From positions 1 to 5,025 of the forward strand of contig JAFZXD010000183.1 in assembly GCA_017616955.1 (NCBI GenBank): a stretch of 5,025 nt of DNA. The letters run 5' to 3'. A program made the translations under genes and the position numbers. Below the pieces are notes generated by a model. The model made no database searches. It saw only the letters and a program-made list of their open reading frames with translations, and was not told where the DNA came from. Source of the DNA: Eubacterium sp. (GTDB lineage Bacteria; Bacillota; Clostridia; Lachnospirales; Lachnospiraceae). This document shows positions 1 through 5,025 of this stretch, one piece after another (within the stretch, counting starts at the first letter, position 1; each line of letters opens with the position of its first letter).

Positions 1-917
1 GCTTCCTTTACTTCCGCCTCTTCTGTGTCGGTATACAATACAACAAACTCGTCACCGCCCATACGATATACAAGTCCTTTTTTACCACAGTTATCTCTGA
101 TTATAGCCGCTACAGTTCTGAGAGCTGTATCACCGGCTTCATGACCATTATTATCATTAATATGCTTCAGTTCATTCATATCAGCAGAAACAACTGCAGT
201 TATCGTCCTGGAATTCATCCTTAAATCCTGATAAAAGCTTTGTCTGTTTAAAAGCTTTGTCAACGGATCGATCTTTGCCATGTGAATATATATACATATG
301 AAATACAAAAGCAGGGATGACGTAAAGAGCGCACAGTAATCATTATCCTTTCTGGAGTACATATAATAGAACACTCCAACAAACGGACCAACTGTTATAA
401 AGGATATCAGCATGCTGTATATCTTTGAATAATGCTTGAAATATATGAAGTTGCTCACAAGAAATGCCACACTGTAAAATCCAAACACTATATAAGGAAG
501 GTATCTGAGAGGACCTCCCATAAATGAATTATCCTCTGTAAACCAGCAAACCAGGTGAGTCTTCTGAGAAGTAAAATAAAACGGAACACTTAAAACTTCC
601 GGCAACAAAAGAAGAACTATCGCTTTACGTGGCAGTTTCCCTTTTGTAATAATCTGATTTACAAATATCAAAATAACCGGATATATCGAATACTTGCATG
701 AAGTAAGAAATGGTCTTAAAAGACTAAGATGATTAAATGACTGAGTCCACATTTCAGCATAGAACATGATGGACTCCACAAAAAGAAGAATGACAACTAT
801 AAGTGTCAGTCTTTTGGTTCTATCAGATATATGAGCACTAACTCCCAACATGAGCAGAAGCCCGATAAGTTCAAATATCATTACAAAATTATCCAGAAAA
901 TAAATCCCCAGATTCAT
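1..917 (-). CDS. Membrane-bound diguanylate cyclase (GGDEF domain), partial, C-terminus cut by window edge
   Basis: The visible 305 residues start MNLGIYFLDN and run off the left edge of the window. Residues about 8-212 are strongly hydrophobic with roughly seven predicted membrane segments (about 8-28, 37-54, 70-90, 98-115, 138-160, 168-187, 195-213), resembling the 7TM sensor halves fused to signalling domains. A GGDEF domain follows at once, opening with DPLTKLLNR (217-225). Expected metal and substrate residues are present: D246 in the SADMN strand, N254 and D263 in INDNNGHEAGD, and an intact GGDEF at 287-291, so it should make cyclic di-GMP from two GTP on the cytoplasmic side of the membrane. 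The inhibitory RxxD site that normally sits five residues before GGDEF is replaced by GKKG (278-281). About 65-75 residues of the domain lie outside the window, so a further C-terminal domain such as EAL cannot be excluded. The ligand sensed is unknown. The start is supported by a purine-rich ribosome binding site. Confidence 0.93.
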   Translation of the reverse strand, partial: MNLGIYFLDNFVMIFELIGLLLMLGVSAHISDRTKRLTLIVVILLFVESIMFYAEMWTQSFNHLSLLRPFLTSCKYSIYPVILIFVNQIITKGKLPRKAIVLLLLPEVLSVPFYFTSQKTHLVCWFTEDNSFMGGPLRYLPYIVFGFYSVAFLVSNFIYFKHYSKIYSMLISFITVGPFVGVFYYMYSRKDNDYCALFTSSLLLYFICIYIHMAKIDPLTKLLNRQSFYQDLRMNSRTITAVVSADMNELKHINDNNGHEAGDTALRTVAAIIRDNCGKKGLVYRMGGDEFVVLYTDTEEAEVKE

Positions 918-926
918 TTGCTACAA

Positions 927-935
927 CCCCTCTCC
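927..935 (-). promoter_or_regulatory. Ribosome binding site of the GGDEF gene
   Basis: On the minus strand this reads GGAGAGGGG and ends 9 bases before the ATG at 917. It supports that ATG as the true start of the diguanylate cyclase gene. Confidence 0.75.
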
Positions 936-978
936 ACATTTGTACAAGGATTTCTTCTATTTATAACTTAGTAATGAC

Positions 979-1005
979 ATTTTAACACAGAATCAAGAAG
1001 TACAA
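979..1005 (-). promoter_or_regulatory. Weak candidate promoter for the GGDEF gene
   Basis: The 115-base gap between the DUF218 gene and the GGDEF gene is AT-rich. On the minus strand it contains TAAAAT (979-984, five of six matches to a -10 box), with TTGTAC (1000-1005) 15 bases upstream as a poor -35 box. A TTGATT with a 17-base spacer to TACTAA also overlaps this stretch. I see no convincing hairpin terminator for the upstream gene in this gap, so the GGDEF gene could be read from its own promoter, by read-through, or both. The call rests on motif resemblance alone. Confidence 0.25.
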
Positions 1006-1032
1006 AACCCATGTTTTTTCACAAATATCCGT

Positions 1033-1860
1033 CTAATACTTTAGATAATAACCCGGAATCGCGTAAAGCTCCCTCACATAATATGTCGGAAAAAGCCACC
1101 AAGCTGTCTTGGCCGAAACCGGAATAGATTCCATCCCGTAAGTATAAGCAAACTGTCTGGCTCTATACTCATGGAATTCATTGGTGACTATAGCAATCGT
1201 GTGCCCCAAGCCTTCACGTTCCATGATTTCCTTGCTAAATGTCATATTCTCCGCTGTAGTCGTCGACCTATCCTCTTTATAGATTCTATCGCCGGATATT
1301 CCTCTATCAACCAAGTGCTCAGACATACACTGTGCCTCAGAGATTTTCTCCCCGGGTCCCATGCCTCCCGAAACGATACAGACCGAATCCGGATGCTGCA
1401 CCATATAATTATAAGCCGCGTCAATTCGCTCATTCAGCATTAAACTAGGAGAAGTACCTCTCACCTGACATCCAAGCACAACCAAAACAGGTTCCTCTCC
1501 TGTATCATTTGCACTAGCATCACTTCCAACATTTCCAGCCGATGAAAACATACTTTCATCAGTTGCTCCACGATAAAGCAGCACAGACTCTATTATCACA
1601 CAAACAAATGCAACAACAGCCAGAGCAGCCATAAAAATCAGAAATGCCCTTCCGGCCTTCTTCTTCCACAAAAACTCCAGAATTTTCTTAACCTTCTTCC
1701 ACAAAAGCACGACCAAAATAAATACAACCGCTAATGCCATCCCGGTTATATTCCCCACATTCACAATTCCTCTCGTAAATGTGATATCAAACATATTAAG
1801 CAGAACGACTCCCAGAGCTAGGAGCGCCAGCCATACTATTATTTTTGCAGCTTTTTTCAT
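1033..1860 (-). CDS. YdcF/SanA/ElyC-family (DUF218) membrane protein
   Basis: This is a 275-residue protein starting MKKAAKIIVW. Three hydrophobic helices lie at about 5-22, 36-54 and 71-95, with Lys-rich segments between the second and third (55-71). A polar linker rich in Ser, Asp and Gly (about 97-124) leads to a DUF218 domain. Family landmarks are visible: the first strand VLVVLGCQVRG (125-135), SGGMGPGE (164-171) followed by E175, EDRSTTTAENM (196-206) and VTNEFHEYRA (225-234) with H230. Members of this family include E. coli YdcF, SanA and ElyC, which have been linked to cell-envelope integrity, but their biochemical activity is poorly defined and no substrate can be assigned here. The protein ends shortly after an aromatic-rich C-terminus (YYLKY) with a TAG stop. 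An in-frame ATG at 1899 would add 13 residues, but it has no ribosome binding site and sits about where transcription should begin. The ATG at 1860 has AAAGAGG six bases upstream and is preferred. The gene appears to form its own unit after the oxidoreductase terminator. Confidence 0.9.
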   Translation of the reverse strand: MKKAAKIIVWLALLALGVVLLNMFDITFTRGIVNVGNITGMALAVVFILVVLLWKKVKKILEFLWKKKAGRAFLIFMAALAVVAFVCVIIESVLLYRGATDESMFSSAGNVGSDASANDTGEEPVLVVLGCQVRGTSPSLMLNERIDAAYNYMVQHPDSVCIVSGGMGPGEKISEAQCMSEHLVDRGISGDRIYKEDRSTTTAENMTFSKEIMEREGLGHTIAIVTNEFHEYRARQFAYTYGMESIPVSAKTAWWLFPTYYVRELYAIPGYYLKY

Positions 1861-1866
1861 ATCAAA

Positions 1867-1873
1867 CCTCTTT
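1867..1873 (-). promoter_or_regulatory. Ribosome binding site that sets the DUF218 gene start
   Basis: The minus strand reads AAAGAGG, with six bases to the ATG at 1860. No comparable purine run precedes the upstream in-frame ATG at 1899, so this site decides the start. Confidence 0.7.
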
Positions 1874-1904
1874 CTTCCCCAATAATTACTTTTATCCATT
1901 TAAG

Positions 1905-1935
1905 ATTATATATTAATATACCCACAAATTGGCAA
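1905..1935 (-). promoter_or_regulatory. Probable sigma-A-type promoter of the DUF218 gene
   Basis: On the minus strand a TTGCCA box (1930-1935, five of six matches to TTGACA) is followed by a perfect TATAAT (1905-1910) with a 19-base spacer. An overlapping TATATA gives a 17-base spacer. Transcription would start near 1895-1900, leaving a leader of about 35-40 bases before the ATG at 1860. The site lies between the upstream operon's terminator and the gene, as expected for an independent transcript. It is inferred from sequence only. Confidence 0.6.
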
Positions 1936-1938
1936 AGT

Positions 1939-1965
1939 ATCAAACAAGCCAATCAAGCCTATCAA
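1939..1965 (-). repeat. Three imperfect tandem 9-base repeats upstream of the promoter
   Basis: The minus strand reads TTGATAGGC, TTGATTGGC, then the more divergent TTGTTTGAT, end to end. The first two units differ at one position. They sit directly upstream of the -35 box of the DUF218 promoter and downstream of the oxidoreductase terminator. This is a suitable place for an activator to bind, but the array is short and could be chance in AT-rich DNA. Confidence 0.35.
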
Positions 1966-1967
1966 TG

Positions 1968-2000
1968 AAAAAAGCGGGACAGAGTTCTGCTCCGTCCCAC
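1968..2000 (-). terminator. Rho-independent terminator of the 2-oxoacid oxidoreductase operon
   Basis: In the minus-strand transcript, GUGGGACGGAG (2000-1990) pairs with CUCUGUCCCGC (1984-1974) across a five-base loop. The 11-pair stem includes two G-U wobbles and is followed by six U (1973-1968). It begins 15 bases after the end of the beta-subunit gene. There is no matching T run for the opposite direction, so it serves the minus-strand operon. Confidence 0.92.
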
Positions 2001-2015
2001 TTTGATAAATCACAT

Positions 2016-2954
2016 TTACGCTTCACACTTCTTAAGAAGCTCTTCCCATCTCTTATCAACTTCATTCTGGAATTCTTCAAGAAGTCCTTCATTTCCGGCT
2101 TTGAAGAGATGTTTAAATCTTCCCTGCTCTTTAAGGAAGTCCTCAATAGGAAGTTTGTTCTTTGGCTTATAGCTGAGAATCCACTTTCCATCGATAACTT
2201 CAAAGAGTGGCCAGTAGCATGTATCTACTGCCAGTTTACAGATCTTTGCCATATCAGCAGCATCGAATCTCCATCCTCTTGGACATGGAGCCATAACATT
2301 AAGGAATGCAGGTCCCGGTGTGTAGATAGCCTTCTCAGACTTCTCATACAGATCCTTCATACCTGATGTGAATGTAGACTGTCCAACATAAGGAATGTTG
2401 TGAGCAGCCATGATAGCTGCAAGATCTTTTCTTGACTGGACCTTACCTGTACTTACCTTTCCTACAGGTGTAGTTGTTGTATCTGCAAATCTTGGTGTAG
2501 CTGATGATCTCTGGATACCTGTGTTCATGTATGCTCCGTTGTCGTAGCAAACATAAACCATATCATGTCCACGCTCCATAGCTCCCGAAAGTGACTGGAA
2601 TCCGATATCGTATGTACCACCGTCACCACCAAATGTTATAAACTTATAAGTTGTATCTTCATCAATGCGTCCTCTCTTCTTGAGAGCGTTGTATGCAGTC
2701 TCAACACCTGAAAGTGTAGCTCCCGCACAAGCAAATGCATTGTGAATATAACTATCCTGATATGCTGTATAAGGATAAAGATATGTGGAAACCTCAAGAC
2801 ATCCTGTAGCATTTCCGATAACTGCCTTATCCTCTTCTTTAAGTGCACGAAGCACTGTTCTTACTGTAATAGCTGCGCCACAACCTGCGCAAAGTCTATG
2901 TCCCGGAGTAAGTCGCTCAGGCTTACTCATAACTTCTTTAAGATTATATGCCAT
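2016..2954 (-). CDS. porB: Pyruvate:ferredoxin oxidoreductase, beta subunit (thiamine diphosphate-binding)
   Basis: This 312-residue protein carries the thiamine diphosphate pyrophosphate-binding half of the enzyme and the proximal 4Fe-4S cluster. Four expected cluster ligands are visible: C22 and C25 in LCAGCGAA, C52 in ATGCLEV, and C224 in APCPRGW. The cofactor motif begins GGDGG (109-113, GDG at 110-112) and continues to CYDNGAYMNTG (136-146), where N139 and N144 are candidate Mg/diphosphate contacts. Together with the alpha chain it should decarboxylate pyruvate oxidatively, form acetyl-CoA with CoA, and pass electrons to ferredoxin through the delta subunit. Its length is near the usual 300-330 of the family, and the C-terminal part after PCPRGW resembles pyruvate-type beta chains. 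The start follows the alpha stop by 14 bases and has GAAGGAG seven bases upstream. It is the last gene of the operon, just before the terminator. Other 2-oxoacids (2-oxoisovalerate, for example) are possible substrates. Confidence 0.93.
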   Translation of the reverse strand: MAYNLKEVMSKPERLTPGHRLCAGCGAAITVRTVLRALKEEDKAVIGNATGCLEVSTYLYPYTAYQDSYIHNAFACAGATLSGVETAYNALKKRGRIDEDTTYKFITFGGDGGTYDIGFQSLSGAMERGHDMVYVCYDNGAYMNTGIQRSSATPRFADTTTTPVGKVSTGKVQSRKDLAAIMAAHNIPYVGQSTFTSGMKDLYEKSEKAIYTPGPAFLNVMAPCPRGWRFDAADMAKICKLAVDTCYWPLFEVIDGKWILSYKPKNKLPIEDFLKEQGRFKHLFKAGNEGLLEEFQNEVDKRWEELLKKCEA

Positions 2955-2961
2955 TGTACTT

Positions 2962-2968
2962 CTCCTTC
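2962..2968 (-). promoter_or_regulatory. Ribosome binding site of the beta-subunit gene
   Basis: The minus strand reads GAAGGAG, with seven bases to the ATG at 2954. It lies in the 14-base gap directly after the alpha stop codon, consistent with translation of both genes from one message. Confidence 0.75.
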
Positions 2969-4375
2969 TTATTCTGCATCTGTGATCTTAACACCATCTC
3001 CCGAGAGTCTGATGTCCATATTGTCAGGTCCCTTGAACTCTGCGAATTCATCAACTGTAACCGCATCTCTGTCTCTGAGACCAACATACTTAAACTGCTG
3101 AGGTTCTACACCACGTCTTACTATCTCTCGAATATCCTTGAAGACATCGCGTGCTTCCTTAACAGTATAATCACGTCCGCCAAGTCCGTAGAAGTAATTA
3201 ACTACAGGCATTCTAAGTCCTGCATCGTACATTGCTGCCTTAAGCTCTGAACCAAGAGGACCACCCATTCCGGAGAAGCTCTCTGCTCTATCCATGATTG
3301 CAACAGACAGACAATTCTTAAGTGCTTCTGCAAGTTCCTCACCAGGAAATGGTCTGAATACTCTTACTTTGATCATACCTACATGGATACCATACTCACG
3401 GAGCTTATCAACTGCATCCTTTGTCTGTCCTGCAGCAGAACCCATGATTACGATAGCATACTTAGCATCTTCCATTCTGTACTCTTCGAAGAGACCGTAC
3501 TTACGTCCTGATATCTGCTCATACTCAGCACAAACATCAAGAATTACCTTCTTGGCATTCTTCATTCCGGCTCTCTGATTGTACTTTGTTTCCATATAGA
3601 ACGGAGAGTTTGCATATGGACCTGCAGCCATAGGCATATCCTTGTTAAGAAGGAAGTTGTCCGGATTATATGTTCCAACGAATTTACGAACTGACTCTGT
3701 GTCAATTGTTTCTATATTCATAACAGCATGACTGGTAATGAATCCGTCGTAGCAAACCATCATAGGAAGCATTACGTCCGGATGCTCTGTAACTCTGTAA
3801 GCCATGATGAAGTTATCATATGCTTCTTCATTTGTCTCAGCATAAACCTGAAGCCATCCACTGTCTCTTGCACCCATACTGTCTGAGTGGTCACAGTTAA
3901 TGTTAAGAGGACCTGTCAGAGTTCTGTTTACAAGGCAAAGTACAGCAGGAAGTCTATCAGAAGCAGCTATGTAAAGCTCTTCCCACATGAATGCAAGACC
4001 TGCTGAAGATGTAGCTGTAAGTGCTCTTGCACCGGCAGCTGAAGCTCCGATTACAGCACTCATTGAGCTGTGCTCTGATTCTACAGGAATAAACTCAGTA
4101 TCTATTTCACCATTTGAGATATATGTTGAAACCATCTGCGGAAGTTCTGTAGATGGTGTGATAGGGAATGCCGGCATAACATCAGGATTTACCTGCTTTA
4201 TAGCCAATGCAACAGCTTCGTTTCCTGACATTCTGTCTCTCTTCTTAATAGCTGTTCCCTGAATCTTATTCTTATTTGCTTCCTTCTTCTGCTCTCTGTA
4301 CTCAGCATCATAAGGACTCTTGCTTTCTCTTGAAGGCACATCTATAGGGCGTACCTTTTTCTCATTATCTGCCAT
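2969..4375 (-). CDS. porA: Pyruvate:ferredoxin oxidoreductase, alpha subunit, with charged N-terminal extension
   Basis: This 468-residue alpha chain supplies the pyrimidine side of the thiamine diphosphate site. The first domain starts near residue 49 (MSGNEAVALAIK). It shows AFPITPSTELPQ (69-80), where T73 matches the pyruvate-contacting Thr of single-chain enzymes, then VESEHSSMSA (98-107) with E101 as the expected catalytic Glu, and CLVNRTLTGPLN (147-158) with R151 as the substrate-binding Arg. NCDHSDSMGARDSGW (160-174) and CYDGFITSH (208-216) are also typical. The second domain starts near 305 with YAIVIMGSAAGQTKDA and includes IKVRVFRPFP (335-344) and MDRAESFSGMGGPLGSE (361-377). Family members are usually about 390-400 residues. 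The excess comes from a 48-residue N-terminal extension (23 charged residues) and a C-terminal tail after VGLRDRD (431-437). The start at 4375 is one base after the delta stop and has GGGAGGG eight bases upstream. An internal start at M49 (4231) has only a weak purine run. Confidence 0.92.
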   Translation of the reverse strand: MADNEKKVRPIDVPSRESKSPYDAEYREQKKEANKNKIQGTAIKKRDRMSGNEAVALAIKQVNPDVMPAFPITPSTELPQMVSTYISNGEIDTEFIPVESEHSSMSAVIGASAAGARALTATSSAGLAFMWEELYIAASDRLPAVLCLVNRTLTGPLNINCDHSDSMGARDSGWLQVYAETNEEAYDNFIMAYRVTEHPDVMLPMMVCYDGFITSHAVMNIETIDTESVRKFVGTYNPDNFLLNKDMPMAAGPYANSPFYMETKYNQRAGMKNAKKVILDVCAEYEQISGRKYGLFEEYRMEDAKYAIVIMGSAAGQTKDAVDKLREYGIHVGMIKVRVFRPFPGEELAEALKNCLSVAIMDRAESFSGMGGPLGSELKAAMYDAGLRMPVVNYFYGLGGRDYTVKEARDVFKDIREIVRRGVEPQQFKYVGLRDRDAVTVDEFAEFKGPDNMDIRLSGDGVKITDAE

Positions 4376-4376
4376 C

Positions 4377-4691
4377 TTACAGTCCCTCCCTCATTGTTAT
4401 TGCACCGAAGGAGCAGCAGCCTACACAGATACCACAACCCTTACAATGATCATAATCAAAATCCTGTCTCTTTCCATCAACTACAGGAATAGATGAGTCA
4501 GGACACATAGGAGCGCACAGAAGGCACTGAACACATTTGTCCCAATCTATAACAGGTGTCTGAGTTCTCCACTCACCTGTATTAAATGTAACAGCTCCTC
4601 CACCACCGTATACGGCATTACCCGGAGTAATATCCTGATAAGGAGCCTTCTCTGTTAACTTGGTTATATCGAGTCTTTCTTTATTCGCCAT
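4377..4691 (-). CDS. porD: Pyruvate:ferredoxin oxidoreductase, delta subunit (2x[4Fe-4S] ferredoxin-like)
   Basis: This 104-residue protein has a bacterial-type 2x[4Fe-4S] ferredoxin fold preceded by an N-terminal arm typical of pyruvate oxidoreductase delta chains (GEWRTQTPVIDWDKC, 39-53). The first motif is CxxCxxCxxxCP with C53, C56, C59 and C63. The second has C83, C86, C89 and C93, with an extra Cys at 92 and Ser at 94 where Pro is usual. All eight expected cluster ligands are therefore present. The subunit relays electrons from the beta-chain cluster to external ferredoxin. Its ATG overlaps the gamma stop by one base (TAATG), indicating translational coupling, and AGGAGGT lies six bases upstream. 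The arm contains four consecutive glycines (29-32), a family-variable region. Gene order and the absence of a separate enzyme nearby make a free-standing ferredoxin unlikely. Confidence 0.93.
   Translation of the reverse strand: MANKERLDITKLTEKAPYQDITPGNAVYGGGGAVTFNTGEWRTQTPVIDWDKCVQCLLCAPMCPDSSIPVVDGKRQDFDYDHCKGCGICVGCCSFGAITMREGL
4384..4390 (-). promoter_or_regulatory. Ribosome binding site that sets the long alpha-subunit start
   Basis: The minus strand reads GGGAGGG inside the last codons of the delta gene, eight bases before the ATG at 4375. It favours translation of the full 468-residue alpha chain, including its unusual N-terminal extension. Confidence 0.7.
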
Positions 4692-5025
4692 TACTGCACC
4701 TCCTGAAATGCTCTTTCAAGAGCCTTCATATTTCCATCTATAACTTCAGGCTTCTTAGCAAACTTATGCTGATAAGAGCCTCTCATCTGCTCAAGGAAAT
4801 CCTGCTGTGACATAATGCCGGATACCTTAACTATAGCAGCAAGCATAGGCGAATTAGGGAAGTATTTACCGAGTGTTTCCATCGATATCTTACGAGCATC
4901 GATAGTGTAAACATCTCCTTCATATCCTTTAAGAAGCGGTATGATATCTTCCTTAGACTTTGCAGTATTGATGACAATAGCACCATCTTTATTAAGTCCT
5001 GAAGTAACATCTACGCTGTGAAGAA
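4691..5025 (-). CDS. porG: Pyruvate:ferredoxin oxidoreductase, gamma subunit, partial (N-terminus beyond window)
   Basis: The reading frame is open to the right edge, giving the last 110 residues, beginning LHSVDVTSGLNKDGAIVINT. Family gamma chains are about 180-200 residues, so roughly 75-90 N-terminal residues are missing. Visible family features are the strand GAIVINTAKSKED, the segment YTIDARKIS followed by METLGKYFPNSPMLAAIVKVSG, and the C-terminal helix with NMKALERAFQEV. The Met at 4882 is internal and should not be taken as the start, because clear family sequence continues upstream of it. Gamma chains pack on the alpha-beta core and are needed for the complete complex. They carry no iron-sulfur motif, and none is seen here. 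It is the first gene of the operon visible in the window. The operon promoter must lie beyond the right edge. The TAA stop overlaps the delta start. Confidence 0.9.
   Translation of the reverse strand, partial: LHSVDVTSGLNKDGAIVINTAKSKEDIIPLLKGYEGDVYTIDARKISMETLGKYFPNSPMLAAIVKVSGIMSQQDFLEQMRGSYQHKFAKKPEVIDGNMKALERAFQEVQ
4698..4704 (-). promoter_or_regulatory. Ribosome binding site of the delta-subunit gene
   Basis: The minus strand reads AGGAGGT, a near-perfect anti-16S match, inside the final codons of gamma and six bases before the ATG at 4691. It confirms the overlapping TAATG start. Confidence 0.8.

Noticed and set aside
940..947. Palindrome TTGTACAA near the GGDEF ribosome binding site
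   Set aside because: An eight-base palindrome is too short and too common in AT-rich DNA to call an operator without a second copy or conservation.
1171..1443. Overlapping plus- and minus-strand open frames inside the DUF218 gene
   Set aside because: The DUF218 frame contains all the family motifs. The alternatives are out of frame or antisense and show no motif.
1929..2366. Plus-strand open frame of 145 codons opposite the beta-subunit gene
   Set aside because: It lies antisense to a gene with clear family motifs and spans that operon's terminator. It has no recognisable domain, and its composition is that expected of a reversed coding strand.
2742..3250. Plus-strand open frames across the beta/alpha junction
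   Set aside because: Overlapping frames opposite strongly supported genes, rich in Cys, Ser and Ile as expected for antisense reading. None has a credible product.
2969..4231. Alpha subunit starting at the internal ATG at 4231
   Set aside because: It would give a normal-length family protein, but only a weak purine run precedes it. The ATG at 4375 has a strong ribosome binding site and is one base from the delta stop. It is kept as a possible secondary start.
3294..4262. Plus-strand open frames opposite the alpha-subunit gene (3294-3578 and 3987-4262)
   Set aside because: They are shadows of the alpha gene, with no domain resemblance and no support from context.
4691..4882. A 63-residue small protein starting at the Met at 4882
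   Set aside because: The same frame continues open to the window edge with typical gamma-subunit sequence (GAIVINTAKSKED, YTIDARKIS), so this is the C-terminus of a larger gene.
2016..5025. Assignment to 2-oxoisovalerate, 2-oxoglutarate or indolepyruvate oxidoreductase
   Set aside because: The four-gene set with this delta type, the AFPITPST alpha motif and the PCPRGW-containing beta C-terminus fits the pyruvate enzyme best. Substrate cannot be proven from sequence, so this remains an alternative rather than the call.
1..5025. Search for mobile elements, CRISPR arrays, tRNA or rRNA genes, riboswitches or defence genes
   Set aside because: No inverted-repeat-bounded element, regular repeat-spacer array, structured RNA gene or transposase, integrase or nuclease motif was seen. 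Coding density and gene types look like core chromosome.

Overview
The window is ordinary chromosomal DNA. It is AT-rich with strong AGGAGG-type ribosome binding sites, and every supported gene is on the minus strand. The gene content and style (a ferredoxin-linked 2-oxoacid oxidoreductase, a membrane GGDEF protein and a YdcF-like membrane protein) suggest an anaerobic Firmicute of the class Clostridia, probably a Lachnospiraceae-like gut or rumen bacterium. That taxonomic placement is inference from gene families and base composition only.

Read in the direction of transcription (high to low coordinates), the right 3 kb is a tightly packed four-gene operon. It encodes a multi-subunit pyruvate (2-oxoacid):ferredoxin oxidoreductase in the order gamma (partial, entering from the right edge), delta, alpha, beta. 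Gamma and delta overlap by one base (TAATG), delta and alpha are separated by 1 base, and alpha and beta by 14 bases. A clear intrinsic terminator at 1968-2000 closes the operon. The alpha and beta chains together form the thiamine diphosphate active site, with beta carrying the proximal 4Fe-4S cluster. Delta supplies two further 4Fe-4S clusters that pass electrons to ferredoxin, and gamma completes the complex. Together they should convert pyruvate and CoA to acetyl-CoA, CO2 and reduced ferredoxin.

The middle holds a separately transcribed gene for a three-helix membrane protein with a DUF218 (YdcF/SanA/ElyC) domain, at 1033-1860. A sigma-A-like promoter lies just upstream, and its position argues for a start 39 bases downstream of the longest possible one.

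The left end, 1-917, is the N-terminal 305 residues of a membrane-bound diguanylate cyclase. It has about seven N-terminal membrane helices and a GGDEF domain, and its C-terminus is cut off by the window edge.

I see no mobile element, CRISPR array, tRNA or rRNA, and nothing that amounts to a new biological system. The points most worth checking are a 48-residue charged N-terminal extension on the alpha subunit, a diguanylate cyclase lacking the product-inhibition site, and an unusual Cys-Cys-Ser end to the second ferredoxin motif of delta.
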